From contig CAJGCI010000022.1 in assembly GCA_904501855.1 (NCBI GenBank), forward strand, positions 1 to 19,357: a stretch of DNA of 19,357 nt. The letters run 5' to 3'. The notes beneath the pieces were generated by a model. It did no database searches, was not told the DNA's origin, and was given only the letters and a program-made list of their open reading frames with translations. Below, in pieces: positions 1 through 5,398 of this stretch (positions are counted from its first letter, which is position 1; every line of letters starts with the position of its first letter). The stretch comes from Oscillospiraceae bacterium (GTDB lineage: Bacteria > Bacillota > Clostridia > Oscillospirales > Oscillospiraceae). The position numbers were made by a program, and so were the translations under genes.

Positions 1-132
1 AAACGTGGATTTTCCCGAACCGGAAGGCCCGATAATGGAAATGACTTCCCCTTCATTGACCTGCATGGAGATGTCCTGTAATACGGTAAGATCTCCAAAA
101 GATTTTTTGATGTTGTTCATTTGCAGAATCAC
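1..132 (-). CDS. Polar amino-acid ABC transporter ATP-binding protein (N-terminal fragment, runs off the left edge)
   Basis: Only the first 44 codons lie in the window. They read as the start of a GlnQ/HisP-type ATPase: a MNNIKKSFGDLTVLQDIS-like first strand and a complete Walker A, GPSGSGKST, at about residues 35-43. The start is probably GTG at 130-132, because a GGAGGT Shine-Dalgarno lies 6 bases upstream of it. The in-frame ATG at 118-120 would be 18 bases from that site. The SD overlaps the stop of the upstream permease, so the two are translationally linked. This subunit would power uptake by the permease and lipoprotein encoded upstream. The family is clear; substrate specificity cannot be read from this fragment. 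Confidence 0.93.
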   Translation of the reverse strand, partial: MILQMNNIKKSFGDLTVLQDISMQVNEGEVISIIGPSGSGKSTF

Positions 133-144
133 AGAACCACCTCC

Positions 145-819
145 TTACTGATAATAGGCAAGCTTCTTTTCCAGCTTGCCCATGGCCCAGGATACGATGG
201 CATTGAGAACGAAATAAAAAACACCTGCAATAAACAGGGGGAGCATGCTTTTTGCCCCTTGACCCATCCGTCCTGCGGCAGTGATCTGTTTTGCCAGCGT
301 AAACATCTCCGGCGGTGTCGTTGCCAGAACGAAGGCCATGGAAGTATCCTTCACCAGAGTAATGATCTCGTTGGTCGTCGGAGGAATGACCCGTTTCACC
401 ATCTGGGGAAAAATGATCTTCATAAAGGTCTGACCGCGGGTATATCCCAGCACCTCAGCAGCCTCATACTGACCGATGGGAATGGAATCGATGCCTGCAC
501 GATAAATCTCCGCAAAATAGGCGGAATAATTGATGACAAATCCGATGATCAGAGCGGCAAACCTCCACTCTTTCGTCAGGGTCATGCCAAACAGGAAGAA
601 GGGTCCGTAAAAGACCACTAACAGCTGCAGCATCAACGGCGTGCCGCGAAGGATGTCGATAAATACACGCACGATCCAGCTCAGTGGCTTGAACTTCGAC
701 CGCCGTCCGAAACAGACGATCAGTCCCAGAGGCAGTGAAAATATCAGCACCAGAAAGAAGATGATCAGCGTCATCTCCAGGCCTTCAAGCAGCTGTGTAC
801 ACATTTGCTGAAAAGTCAA
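145..819 (-). CDS. Polar amino-acid ABC transporter permease (HisM/GlnP family)
   Basis: A 224-residue integral membrane subunit of an amino-acid importer. The N-terminus (MTLIIFFLVLIFSLPLGLIV) is a first membrane segment, followed by the family signature DILRGTPLMLQLLVVFYG at about residues 55-72. The EAA cytoplasmic loop (YEAAEVLGYTRGQTFMKII) lies at about 118-136 and docks on the ATPase. Length is normal for the family. The chosen start is TTG at 817-819: AGAGGAG lies 8 bases upstream, whereas the next in-frame ATG (802-804) has no site. It lies downstream of the binding-protein gene, separated by an intrinsic terminator, and is followed after 12 bases by the ATPase start. Only one permease is visible, so a homodimeric pore is likely (inference). 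Confidence 0.95.
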   Translation of the reverse strand: MTFQQMCTQLLEGLEMTLIIFFLVLIFSLPLGLIVCFGRRSKFKPLSWIVRVFIDILRGTPLMLQLLVVFYGPFFLFGMTLTKEWRFAALIIGFVINYSAYFAEIYRAGIDSIPIGQYEAAEVLGYTRGQTFMKIIFPQMVKRVIPPTTNEIITLVKDTSMAFVLATTPPEMFTLAKQITAAGRMGQGAKSMLPLFIAGVFYFVLNAIVSWAMGKLEKKLAYYQ

Positions 820-850
820 TCCGATTTCTCCTCTCTCATCGTAAAATCAC

Positions 851-878
851 AAAAAGGACGGCGGGGCTCCCGCCGTCC
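851..878 (-). terminator. Intrinsic terminator between binding-protein and permease genes
   Basis: On the minus strand a perfect 10-bp stem (GGACGGCGGG / CCCGCCGTCC, 856-865 with 869-878) with a 3-base loop is followed by TTTTTGTGATTTT. It lies inside the transporter operon, about 30 bases after the lipoprotein stop and before the permease start. I infer partial termination that makes more binding protein than membrane subunits, an arrangement known from other ABC importers. Confidence 0.85.
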
Positions 879-904
879 TGCGTTGTAATGCGATCAACGA
901 AGTA

Positions 905-1792
905 TTATTCGGCTTTTCCTCCGTTGAGGTAGTACTGGGCAACACCGATGTCGATGGCCACAGCATCGTACAGTCCGGAGTCCAGTCCGAGCACAGCAGA
1001 GTTATAGTCCGGAGTCTGCTCCAGAGAAGCAAAGGTTTCTGCCAGATCGGTGGCATCGCCTTCCGTCAGTGCGGTAAGTGCCGAGGAACCGGCCTGGGTG
1101 ACAACGTTCTTGCCTTCCAGATCTGCCAGAGTCTCAATACCGGTATCGCTGCGGGTCAGCATCACGATGCTGTTGTCGATATAGGCATCCGACCAGGTGT
1201 AATTTGCCTCACGTCCGGTCATGGTAAAGCCGTTCCAGATGCAGTCGATGGAGCCGGATTCCAGTTCCATATCCTTGGAGTCCCAGTCGATGGGCTGCTT
1301 TTTCAGTTCCCATCCGTAGATCTCGCAGACTTTCTCGGCCATTTCCAGATCAAAACCGGTGTATTCTCCGGTCTTCTCATCTTTGTATCCATAAGGAGGG
1401 TACTCTGCGTCGAAGCCGACGACCAGTGTTGCACGAGCCTTCATCTCGGGGCTAGCGCTGTCCATATCAAACTCGATGGCGTCTGCCTCGTCCAGGCAGA
1501 TCATGTCAACCAGATCATAATCCGGCTTTGCAGCGATCTCTTCCATGGTGCCGTCTTTAAACAGCTGATACACACCAGCCAGAACGGCGTCACGAAGCTC
1601 TTCATTGCCTTTCTTGAACCCGATACCATACTGTTCGGTGGAGATGGGTTCCTCCAGCATCACATAGCTGACATCTGCTGCTGCAGTGTCTTCTGCACTA
1701 TCCTCTGCCGGAGCAGTCGTCTCTGCAGCGCCGCAGGCGCACAGGACGAAGATCATGCACAATGCTAAAAGCAGTGCAACATATTTTTTCAT
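905..1792 (-). CDS. Amino-acid ABC transporter substrate-binding lipoprotein, apparently circularly permuted
   Basis: A 295-residue lipoprotein. The signal peptide ends in lipobox LCA|C with Cys20, followed by an acidic Ala/Thr/Glu linker to about residue 40. Residues 41-100 (YVMLEEPISTEQYGIGFKKG, then ELRDAV and DGTMEEIA) match what is normally the C-terminal lobe-1 return segment of type II amino-acid binding proteins. After a 20-residue linker, residues 122-295 carry the normal N-terminal strand (VVGFDAEYPPYGY), the second lobe with candidate ligand residues Arg194 (TGREANY) and Asp281 (AVAIDIG), and end at AQYYLNGGKAE. That is exactly where residues 41-100 would normally continue. Both halves are in one frame with no stop or shift, and a terminator follows, so truncation does not explain it. 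The start has GGAGG 7 bases upstream. Role: captures a polar amino acid (not identified) for the downstream permease and ATPase. Confidence 0.92.
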   Translation of the reverse strand: MKKYVALLLALCMIFVLCACGAAETTAPAEDSAEDTAAADVSYVMLEEPISTEQYGIGFKKGNEELRDAVLAGVYQLFKDGTMEEIAAKPDYDLVDMICLDEADAIEFDMDSASPEMKARATLVVGFDAEYPPYGYKDEKTGEYTGFDLEMAEKVCEIYGWELKKQPIDWDSKDMELESGSIDCIWNGFTMTGREANYTWSDAYIDNSIVMLTRSDTGIETLADLEGKNVVTQAGSSALTALTEGDATDLAETFASLEQTPDYNSAVLGLDSGLYDAVAIDIGVAQYYLNGGKAE

Positions 1793-1821
1793 AACGAAAC
1801 CTCCGCTTGTTTTTTATAATT

Positions 1822-1845
1822 CGCTAATATAATAGCACATTAGCG
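1822..1845. promoter_or_regulatory. Operator-like inverted repeat over the -10 box of the transporter promoter
   Basis: CGCTAAT (1822-1828) and ATTATCG-like partner ATTAGCG (1839-1845) form a perfect 7-bp inverted repeat with a 10-base spacer that contains the -10 hexamer of the transporter promoter. Binding of a dimeric repressor here would block transcription. The regulator is not in the window and is unknown. Confidence 0.5.
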
Positions 1846-1856
1846 GAATAAAGCAA
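1829..1856 (-). promoter_or_regulatory. Sigma-A type promoter of the amino-acid transporter operon
   Basis: Minus strand: -35 TTGCTT (1851-1856), 16-base spacer, -10 TATTAT (1829-1834) preceded by TGC, i.e. an extended -10. The expected start is near 1822, giving a leader of about 30 bases before the lipoprotein ATG at 1792. Confidence 0.65.
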
Positions 1857-1894
1857 GGAATATTTACCTCAAAATCCATATGAACCGTTTTCCG

Positions 1895-1926
1895 AAAAAA
1901 ACAGGATGCCGGATTTCGGCATCCTG
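1895..1926 (-). terminator. Intrinsic terminator of rsmG
   Basis: Perfect 10-bp stem CAGGATGCCG / CGGCATCCTG (1902-1911 with 1917-1926), 5-base loop, then seven T on the minus strand. It lies 16 bases after the rsmG stop and separates it from the transporter promoter. Confidence 0.92.
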
Positions 1927-1942
1927 AAGAAACAATGCTGTT

Positions 1943-2650
1943 TTATAACGGGTTCTTTTTGATCTGCGCCCATCGTCTGGGATACTGTTTTGCCGTGATC
2001 CCGTCTTTGCTGACAGTCACCAGACTGTGGGTGACATCCGTTCCGGGGATGGTGTAGTCCTCCTTTACCGCCGGTTTTCCTCCCAGCCTTCGGACGGCCT
2101 CCCGGGCCTCCGTGATCTCCTCTTCGCAGTCCGGTCCTTTCATGGCGATGAACTGACCGCCCTGTCTGGTATAGGGAATACAGAGTTCTGCCAATACCGA
2201 TAGTCTTGCCACGGCCCGGGACGTCACCAGATCAAAGCGTTCCCGGAACTCAAGCGGCAGCTCCTCCGCCCGGGCATGCATGCAGGTGATGCCCGTCAGC
2301 TGCAATGCTTCACAGGTCTCCTGAAGAAAGCGGATCCGCTTATCCAGACTGTCGATGAGGACAAACTGCGTCTCCGGACAGAGGATCTTCAGGACCATTC
2401 CGGGAAATCCGGCTCCGGTCCCGATATCCGCAACGGTCTTTCCTTCCAGGGTACCGTGATTGAGTAGCGCGGCACTGTCCAGAAAATGAAGCTGTGCGGT
2501 ATCCTTCTCCCCTTCGATGGCCGTGAGGTTCATGACCTTATTCGTTTTCTCCAGAAGAGTATAGTAACGGCGGAACCGGTCCAGTACGGTCCCGTCATAC
2601 GGGATCTTCCACTCCGTCAGTCCCTGCTCCAGATATTCCACCAGGATCAT
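1943..2650 (-). CDS. rsmG: 16S rRNA (guanine-527-N7)-methyltransferase RsmG
   Basis: Transfers a methyl group from S-adenosylmethionine to N7 of G527 in 16S rRNA in the small ribosomal subunit. The protein is 235 residues, normal for the family. The N-terminal region has the typical YTLLEKTNKVMNLTAI and HFLDSAALL blocks. The SAM-binding loop VADIGTGAGFPG is at about residues 73-84, followed by LIDSLDKRIRFL and the VTSRAVARL block. I chose ATG at 2648-2650, which gives the expected short N-terminus; GGTGG lies 8 bases and GAGG 3 bases upstream. A GTG at 2660-2662 would add four residues. The usual neighbour mnmG (gidA) is absent; the gene stands alone between two terminators. Confidence 0.96.
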   Translation of the reverse strand: MILVEYLEQGLTEWKIPYDGTVLDRFRRYYTLLEKTNKVMNLTAIEGEKDTAQLHFLDSAALLNHGTLEGKTVADIGTGAGFPGMVLKILCPETQFVLIDSLDKRIRFLQETCEALQLTGITCMHARAEELPLEFRERFDLVTSRAVARLSVLAELCIPYTRQGGQFIAMKGPDCEEEITEAREAVRRLGGKPAVKEDYTIPGTDVTHSLVTVSKDGITAKQYPRRWAQIKKNPL

Positions 2651-2671
2651 TTTCCTCACCACCTGCCATAT

Positions 2672-2703
2672 AAAAAGAGATGCATCCCTGATGAATGCAC
2701 CTC
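2672..2703 (-). terminator. Intrinsic terminator between the SleB-like gene and rsmG
   Basis: Minus strand: GAGGTGCATTC (2693-2703) pairs with GATGCATCTC (2677-2686) with one G-T pair and one bulge, followed by five T. It lies 30 bases past the hydrolase stop and just upstream of the rsmG start. A weak promoter-like pair TTGAAC-17-TAGCAT lies before it in the same gap, so the hairpin might instead sit at the 5' end of the rsmG message. Confidence 0.7.
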
Positions 2704-2733
2704 ATGCTATCATATTTTGTTTTCAAGTTCAAC

Positions 2734-3564
2734 TTATCGGTAGAACACATGATCCCCGATCGTGGTGATATAGGACAACCCGCTGAAGAGCACGCCTGAT
2801 GTGGAGGGATTCTGGAAAAACAGTGCGTCTCCCACCGTATTTACGCCCTCCAAACACAGATAGGATGCCAGCACTGCCTCGTCGCTGGGTGCGGCGTTGA
2901 TGCTGCCGTTGCGTACCGGATCAAACTGACCGGCCTGATACACCACATCGTAGACCGTGTTGGGGAAGCGTTCGCTGGCCACGCGGTTCAACACGACATT
3001 GCCCACCGCGATCATGCCCTCAAACGGCTGGTTGCCGGATTCCGCCCAGATGATCCGGGCGAGAAGATCCTGTTCCCGGGCACCGTAATAGGACTCACCG
3101 TTCTCCAGCAGAGCCATGTTCGAGGTATCCAGTTCGATCCCCCGCAGCTCCGCATTCCAGGTAAGGCCCAGCCCGAATATCTTTGCCAGGACCCGAAGCG
3201 GATAATAGGCAACGCCTTCCACTTCCACAATACCTTCCGGCATATACAGGTACCGTCCGTTCGCGGTACAATACTGATTTCCGCCATGATACTGGATCAG
3301 CAGATCATCACCGGAGAATTCCGAGTCCCCGGTATCAAAATCATACCAACCGCTGCCGTCGATCCCGTAGATCAACGCCATCTCATCCGCCGAGGTATAG
3401 GCCTGTCCGTTTACCAAGATGCACCGGTTTTCCAGCAGTCCGTTGACATAAACAGGAAGTTCCTCCTTCCCGGCGCTTTCCTGGGCAACAGCAGGCAATG
3501 CGATCACCAGAAGCACCAGAGCGGATGCAAGAATCAAAGCGATGGTTGTTCGCTTCATTTTCAT
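2734..3564 (-). CDS. Secreted SleB-type cell wall hydrolase with copper-amine-oxidase-like N-terminal domain
   Basis: A 276-residue exported protein. Residues 1-27 are a signal peptide with probable cleavage after AVA. Residues about 37-146 resemble the copper amine oxidase N-terminal-like wall-associated domain (VYVNG, ILVNGQAYTSADEMA, then YYPLRVLAKIFGLGLTWN). Residues about 160-276 are a SleB/Hydrolase_2 domain: LARIIWAESGNQPFEGMIAV with Glu175 as the likely catalytic acid, then NVVLNRV, YQAGQFDPVRNG and a conserved end. SleB enzymes are lytic transglycosylases acting on spore cortex muropeptides; related proteins also act on vegetative wall, so a spore role is inference. AGGAG sits 6 bases before the ATG. 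The message has a structured leader. No YpeB-like partner gene is adjacent. Confidence 0.9.
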   Translation of the reverse strand: MKMKRTTIALILASALVLLVIALPAVAQESAGKEELPVYVNGLLENRCILVNGQAYTSADEMALIYGIDGSGWYDFDTGDSEFSGDDLLIQYHGGNQYCTANGRYLYMPEGIVEVEGVAYYPLRVLAKIFGLGLTWNAELRGIELDTSNMALLENGESYYGAREQDLLARIIWAESGNQPFEGMIAVGNVVLNRVASERFPNTVYDVVYQAGQFDPVRNGSINAAPSDEAVLASYLCLEGVNTVGDALFFQNPSTSGVLFSGLSYITTIGDHVFYR

Positions 3565-3660
3565 ACTTTTCTCCTGCGGTCATTATGGGAATCCATGGAT
3601 TTGCATGCATGGAATGGATCATAATGACAGGGTCTGCCTGTGGCAGACAGTTTTTTCCTT
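3565..3660 (-). promoter_or_regulatory. Structured 5' leader of the SleB-like gene
   Basis: In the RNA sense (minus strand) two hairpins precede the gene. One is GTCTGCC-ACA-GGCAGAC (3632-3648). The second has perfect 9-bp outer arms GTCATTATG / CATAATGAC (3579-3587 with 3620-3628) and an inner part containing the self-complementary GCATGC and CCATGG. The second stem ends 3 bases before the AGGAG Shine-Dalgarno (3571-3575), so folding could affect ribosome access. I do not recognise a known riboswitch class. Confidence 0.45.
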
Positions 3661-3687
3661 CTTGCGTCAACGATTATATCGGCTGAT

Positions 3688-3753
3688 AAAAAAACGGTTC
3701 AATTTATATTTTGCACAAACACCGCCTCTCAACAGCCCTGATTTTTGAACCGT
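3688..3753 (-). terminator. Terminator-like inverted repeat in the gap upstream of the SleB-like gene
   Basis: Minus strand: ACGGTTCAAA ... TTTGAACCGT, a perfect 10-bp stem (3744-3753 with 3694-3703) enclosing about 40 bases, followed by a run of seven T (3688-3694). No open gene precedes it within reach. It could end a small RNA transcribed from about 3760-3860 or attenuate the hydrolase transcript. The rest of the 3565-3933 gap holds a direct repeat CTGTTTACT (3760-3768 and 3786-3794) and no convincing coding sequence. Confidence 0.4.
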
Positions 3754-3867
3754 CCATCTCTGTTTACTATATATTGTGTTAACGACTGTTTACTTTTCTC
3801 AACAAGTTGTGTTGTATAAAATATCCAAGTTCAGCCTTGAAAATTGTGCATTATGGATAGTCTCCCC

Positions 3868-3900
3868 AAAAAGAAAAGGAACCTGAAATTAAGGTTCCTT
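3868..3900 (-). terminator. Intrinsic terminator of the Glu-rich/queH/thpR/TSCPD operon
   Basis: Perfect 9-bp stem AAGGAACCT / AGGTTCCTT (3876-3884 with 3892-3900), 7-base loop, followed on the minus strand by TTTTCTTTTT. It lies 33 bases after the stop of the last gene of the operon. Confidence 0.88.
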
Positions 3901-3933
3901 AATAATTATCCAAAAAGGTATTATGTTAACCGC

Positions 3934-4185
3934 TCAGACTGTTTCCAGACATTTTTTCAGTGCTTTTGACAGCTGATCTGGACAGGAAGTCGGACGAAAA
4001 CCGCATTTGATACCCTCCATCTTGTCGATGGCATCCTGAGCCTTCATCCCCACTACGAGCCTGGAAATGCCCTGAAGGTTGCCGTTGCAGCCCCCCTCCA
4101 CTTCCACTTTCGTGACAATTCCGTCTTCCACGGCAACATGCATCAGATACGAACAGGTCCCCTGAGGACGATATTCCACTTCCAT
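3934..4185 (-). CDS. TSCPD-domain protein (TIGR03905-like)
   Basis: A small 83-residue protein consisting of one TSCPD domain, named for the motif visible near its end (RPTSCPDQLSKAL). Four cysteines are placed as expected: in GTCSY, GGCNGN, KCGF and TSCPD. Stand-alone members of the family are common in clostridia; the same domain occurs at the end of B12-dependent ribonucleotide reductases. The biochemical role is unknown to me. The start is ATG at 4183-4185, with AGGA 8 bases upstream and the family-like beginning MEVEYRPQGTCSY. An upstream in-frame ATG at 4219-4221 has no better site. It is the last gene of its operon, 72 bases after thpR. Confidence 0.88.
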   Translation of the reverse strand: MEVEYRPQGTCSYLMHVAVEDGIVTKVEVEGGCNGNLQGISRLVVGMKAQDAIDKMEGIKCGFRPTSCPDQLSKALKKCLETV

Positions 4186-4257
4186 ACGTTCTTTCCTTTC
4201 CGTTAAAAACCGTTCCGGCATTTGGTTTACATAATACCATACCGGAATCTTTGTTCC

Positions 4258-4764
4258 TTATTTTCGGGTCACACGTCCGATTTCCCGGTAAAACACGTTC
4301 CCGTCTTCTCCCCGCTTTGACTCCATCAGGCACACATGGGAAAGCTCCATATGATCGCGGGGCACTGCCACTGCGGCACCCTTCGGCGCAGCAACACGCC
4401 GCGCGACGGTAATGTGTGCCAGAAACGGATGAGGATCGAATGGAATCCCGTCTTTCCGGAACTCCTTCCGCAGTGCCTGTACATATTCCTCCAGTTTCGG
4501 ATTCTCCCGGGTCCCCGCCCAGTACAGCTGGCCGAAATGACCGAGTTTCTCAAGTTCCAGTGTCACACACGGGACCGGTACCCGTTCCATGGCACGCAGG
4601 ACGGAATCCGGATCTTCATATTCCCCGATAAACACAACCGTCATATGGAGGTTTTCTTTTCTGGTGAAGTTTCCGCGGAAATCCTTCCGGACCATCTCCT
4701 TCTGCAGTTCCGTCAGAGAATGCTTCATCGAATGTGTCATGGGGATGGATACGAAGAGCCTCAT
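4258..4764 (-). CDS. thpR: RNA 2',3'-cyclic phosphodiesterase (2'-5' RNA ligase family)
   Basis: A 168-residue member of the 2H phosphoesterase superfamily. It hydrolyses RNA 2',3'-cyclic phosphate ends and in vitro can join 2'-5' linked tRNA halves. Both H-x-T catalytic motifs are visible: His40-Met-Thr42 in NLHMTVVFIGE and His117-Ile-Thr119 in FLAHITVARR. The start is ATG at 4762-4764, which overlaps the queH stop as ATGA, so translation is coupled. The in-frame GTG at 4771-4773 sits too close to GGAG. Its length of about 170 is typical. Together with QueH it suggests a tRNA or RNA maintenance operon, though the genes need not share a pathway. Confidence 0.92.
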   Translation of the reverse strand: MRLFVSIPMTHSMKHSLTELQKEMVRKDFRGNFTRKENLHMTVVFIGEYEDPDSVLRAMERVPVPCVTLELEKLGHFGQLYWAGTRENPKLEEYVQALRKEFRKDGIPFDPHPFLAHITVARRVAAPKGAAVAVPRDHMELSHVCLMESKRGEDGNVFYREIGRVTRK

Positions 4765-5390
4765 ACCGGACACGCTCCGTTCCCGCTCTCTCCCCGCCAG
4801 GCGAATTCACATCCGCAGTAATCCTGCCGGTAGAGGTCGTATTGTCTTGACAGCTCGATGGATCTTTTATAACCGTTCCGCTTTTTGAAATCCGAGGGAA
4901 GGAACCGAACGCCGTATTCCCGTCCGATCTCCTCTCCCAGCGTATTGATCTTCTCCGCATTCTTGTGCGGGGAAACGGTCAGAGTGGTACAGTACAGTCC
5001 GATCCCGAGTTTTCTCGCCGTGCCGGCGGCTTCGTGCAGCCGCAGACGGAAACACTCGGCACACCGCAGACCGCCTTCCGGTTCCCCTTCCAGTCCGGAT
5101 ACCGCCTGAAGGTATCGATCATGATCATATTCCGGTATCACGACGGACACCTCATCCTTCAGTCCCAGAGATTCGATGATCTTCCTCTGATAGTGCAGAC
5201 GTTTGTCATTCTCCTCCGAAGGCCAGATGTTCGGGTTGTACCACAGCAGTGTCACTTTATAATACTGAGTCAGGTATTCCAGCACATAACTGGAACAGGG
5301 GCCGCAGCATGAATGGAGGAGCAGCTCAGGCCGCTCCCCATGTAATGATTCGATCTCTTTATCCAGTTTTAACTGATAGTTCTCACTCAT
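4761..5390 (-). CDS. queH: Epoxyqueuosine reductase QueH (DUF208)
   Basis: Catalyses the last step of queuosine synthesis in tRNA wobble position 34, reducing epoxyqueuosine to queuosine; QueH is the cobalamin-independent alternative to QueG. The 209-residue protein shows the family cysteines: HSCCGPCSS (Cys28, Cys29, Cys32), LRCAECFRLRL (Cys110, Cys113) and DYCGCEFA (Cys192, Cys194), which hold an Fe-S cluster and metal in the family. The region KVTLLWYNPNIWP and the TTLTVSPHKN block are also typical. It starts 8 bases after the stop of the Glu-rich gene with no clear Shine-Dalgarno (the upstream sequence encodes the polylysine tail), so translation is probably coupled. No other queuosine genes are in the window. 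Confidence 0.95.
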   Translation of the reverse strand: MSENYQLKLDKEIESLHGERPELLLHSCCGPCSSYVLEYLTQYYKVTLLWYNPNIWPSEENDKRLHYQRKIIESLGLKDEVSVVIPEYDHDRYLQAVSGLEGEPEGGLRCAECFRLRLHEAAGTARKLGIGLYCTTLTVSPHKNAEKINTLGEEIGREYGVRFLPSDFKKRNGYKRSIELSRQYDLYRQDYCGCEFAWRGESGNGACPV

Positions 5391-5398
5391 GTTGTCTT

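Noticed and set aside
847..1056. A 69-codon minus-strand frame overlapping the end of the binding-protein gene, considered as a frameshifted continuation of it
   Set aside because: Its translation does not resemble a binding-protein end, and the expected C-terminal segment is already present at residues 41-100 of the main frame, so no frameshift is needed.
3632..3656. Plus-strand hairpin GTCTGCC-TGT-GGCAGAC followed by six T, which looks like an intrinsic terminator
   Set aside because: No plus-strand gene or promoter precedes it; the same stem is better explained as part of the minus-strand leader of the SleB-like gene.
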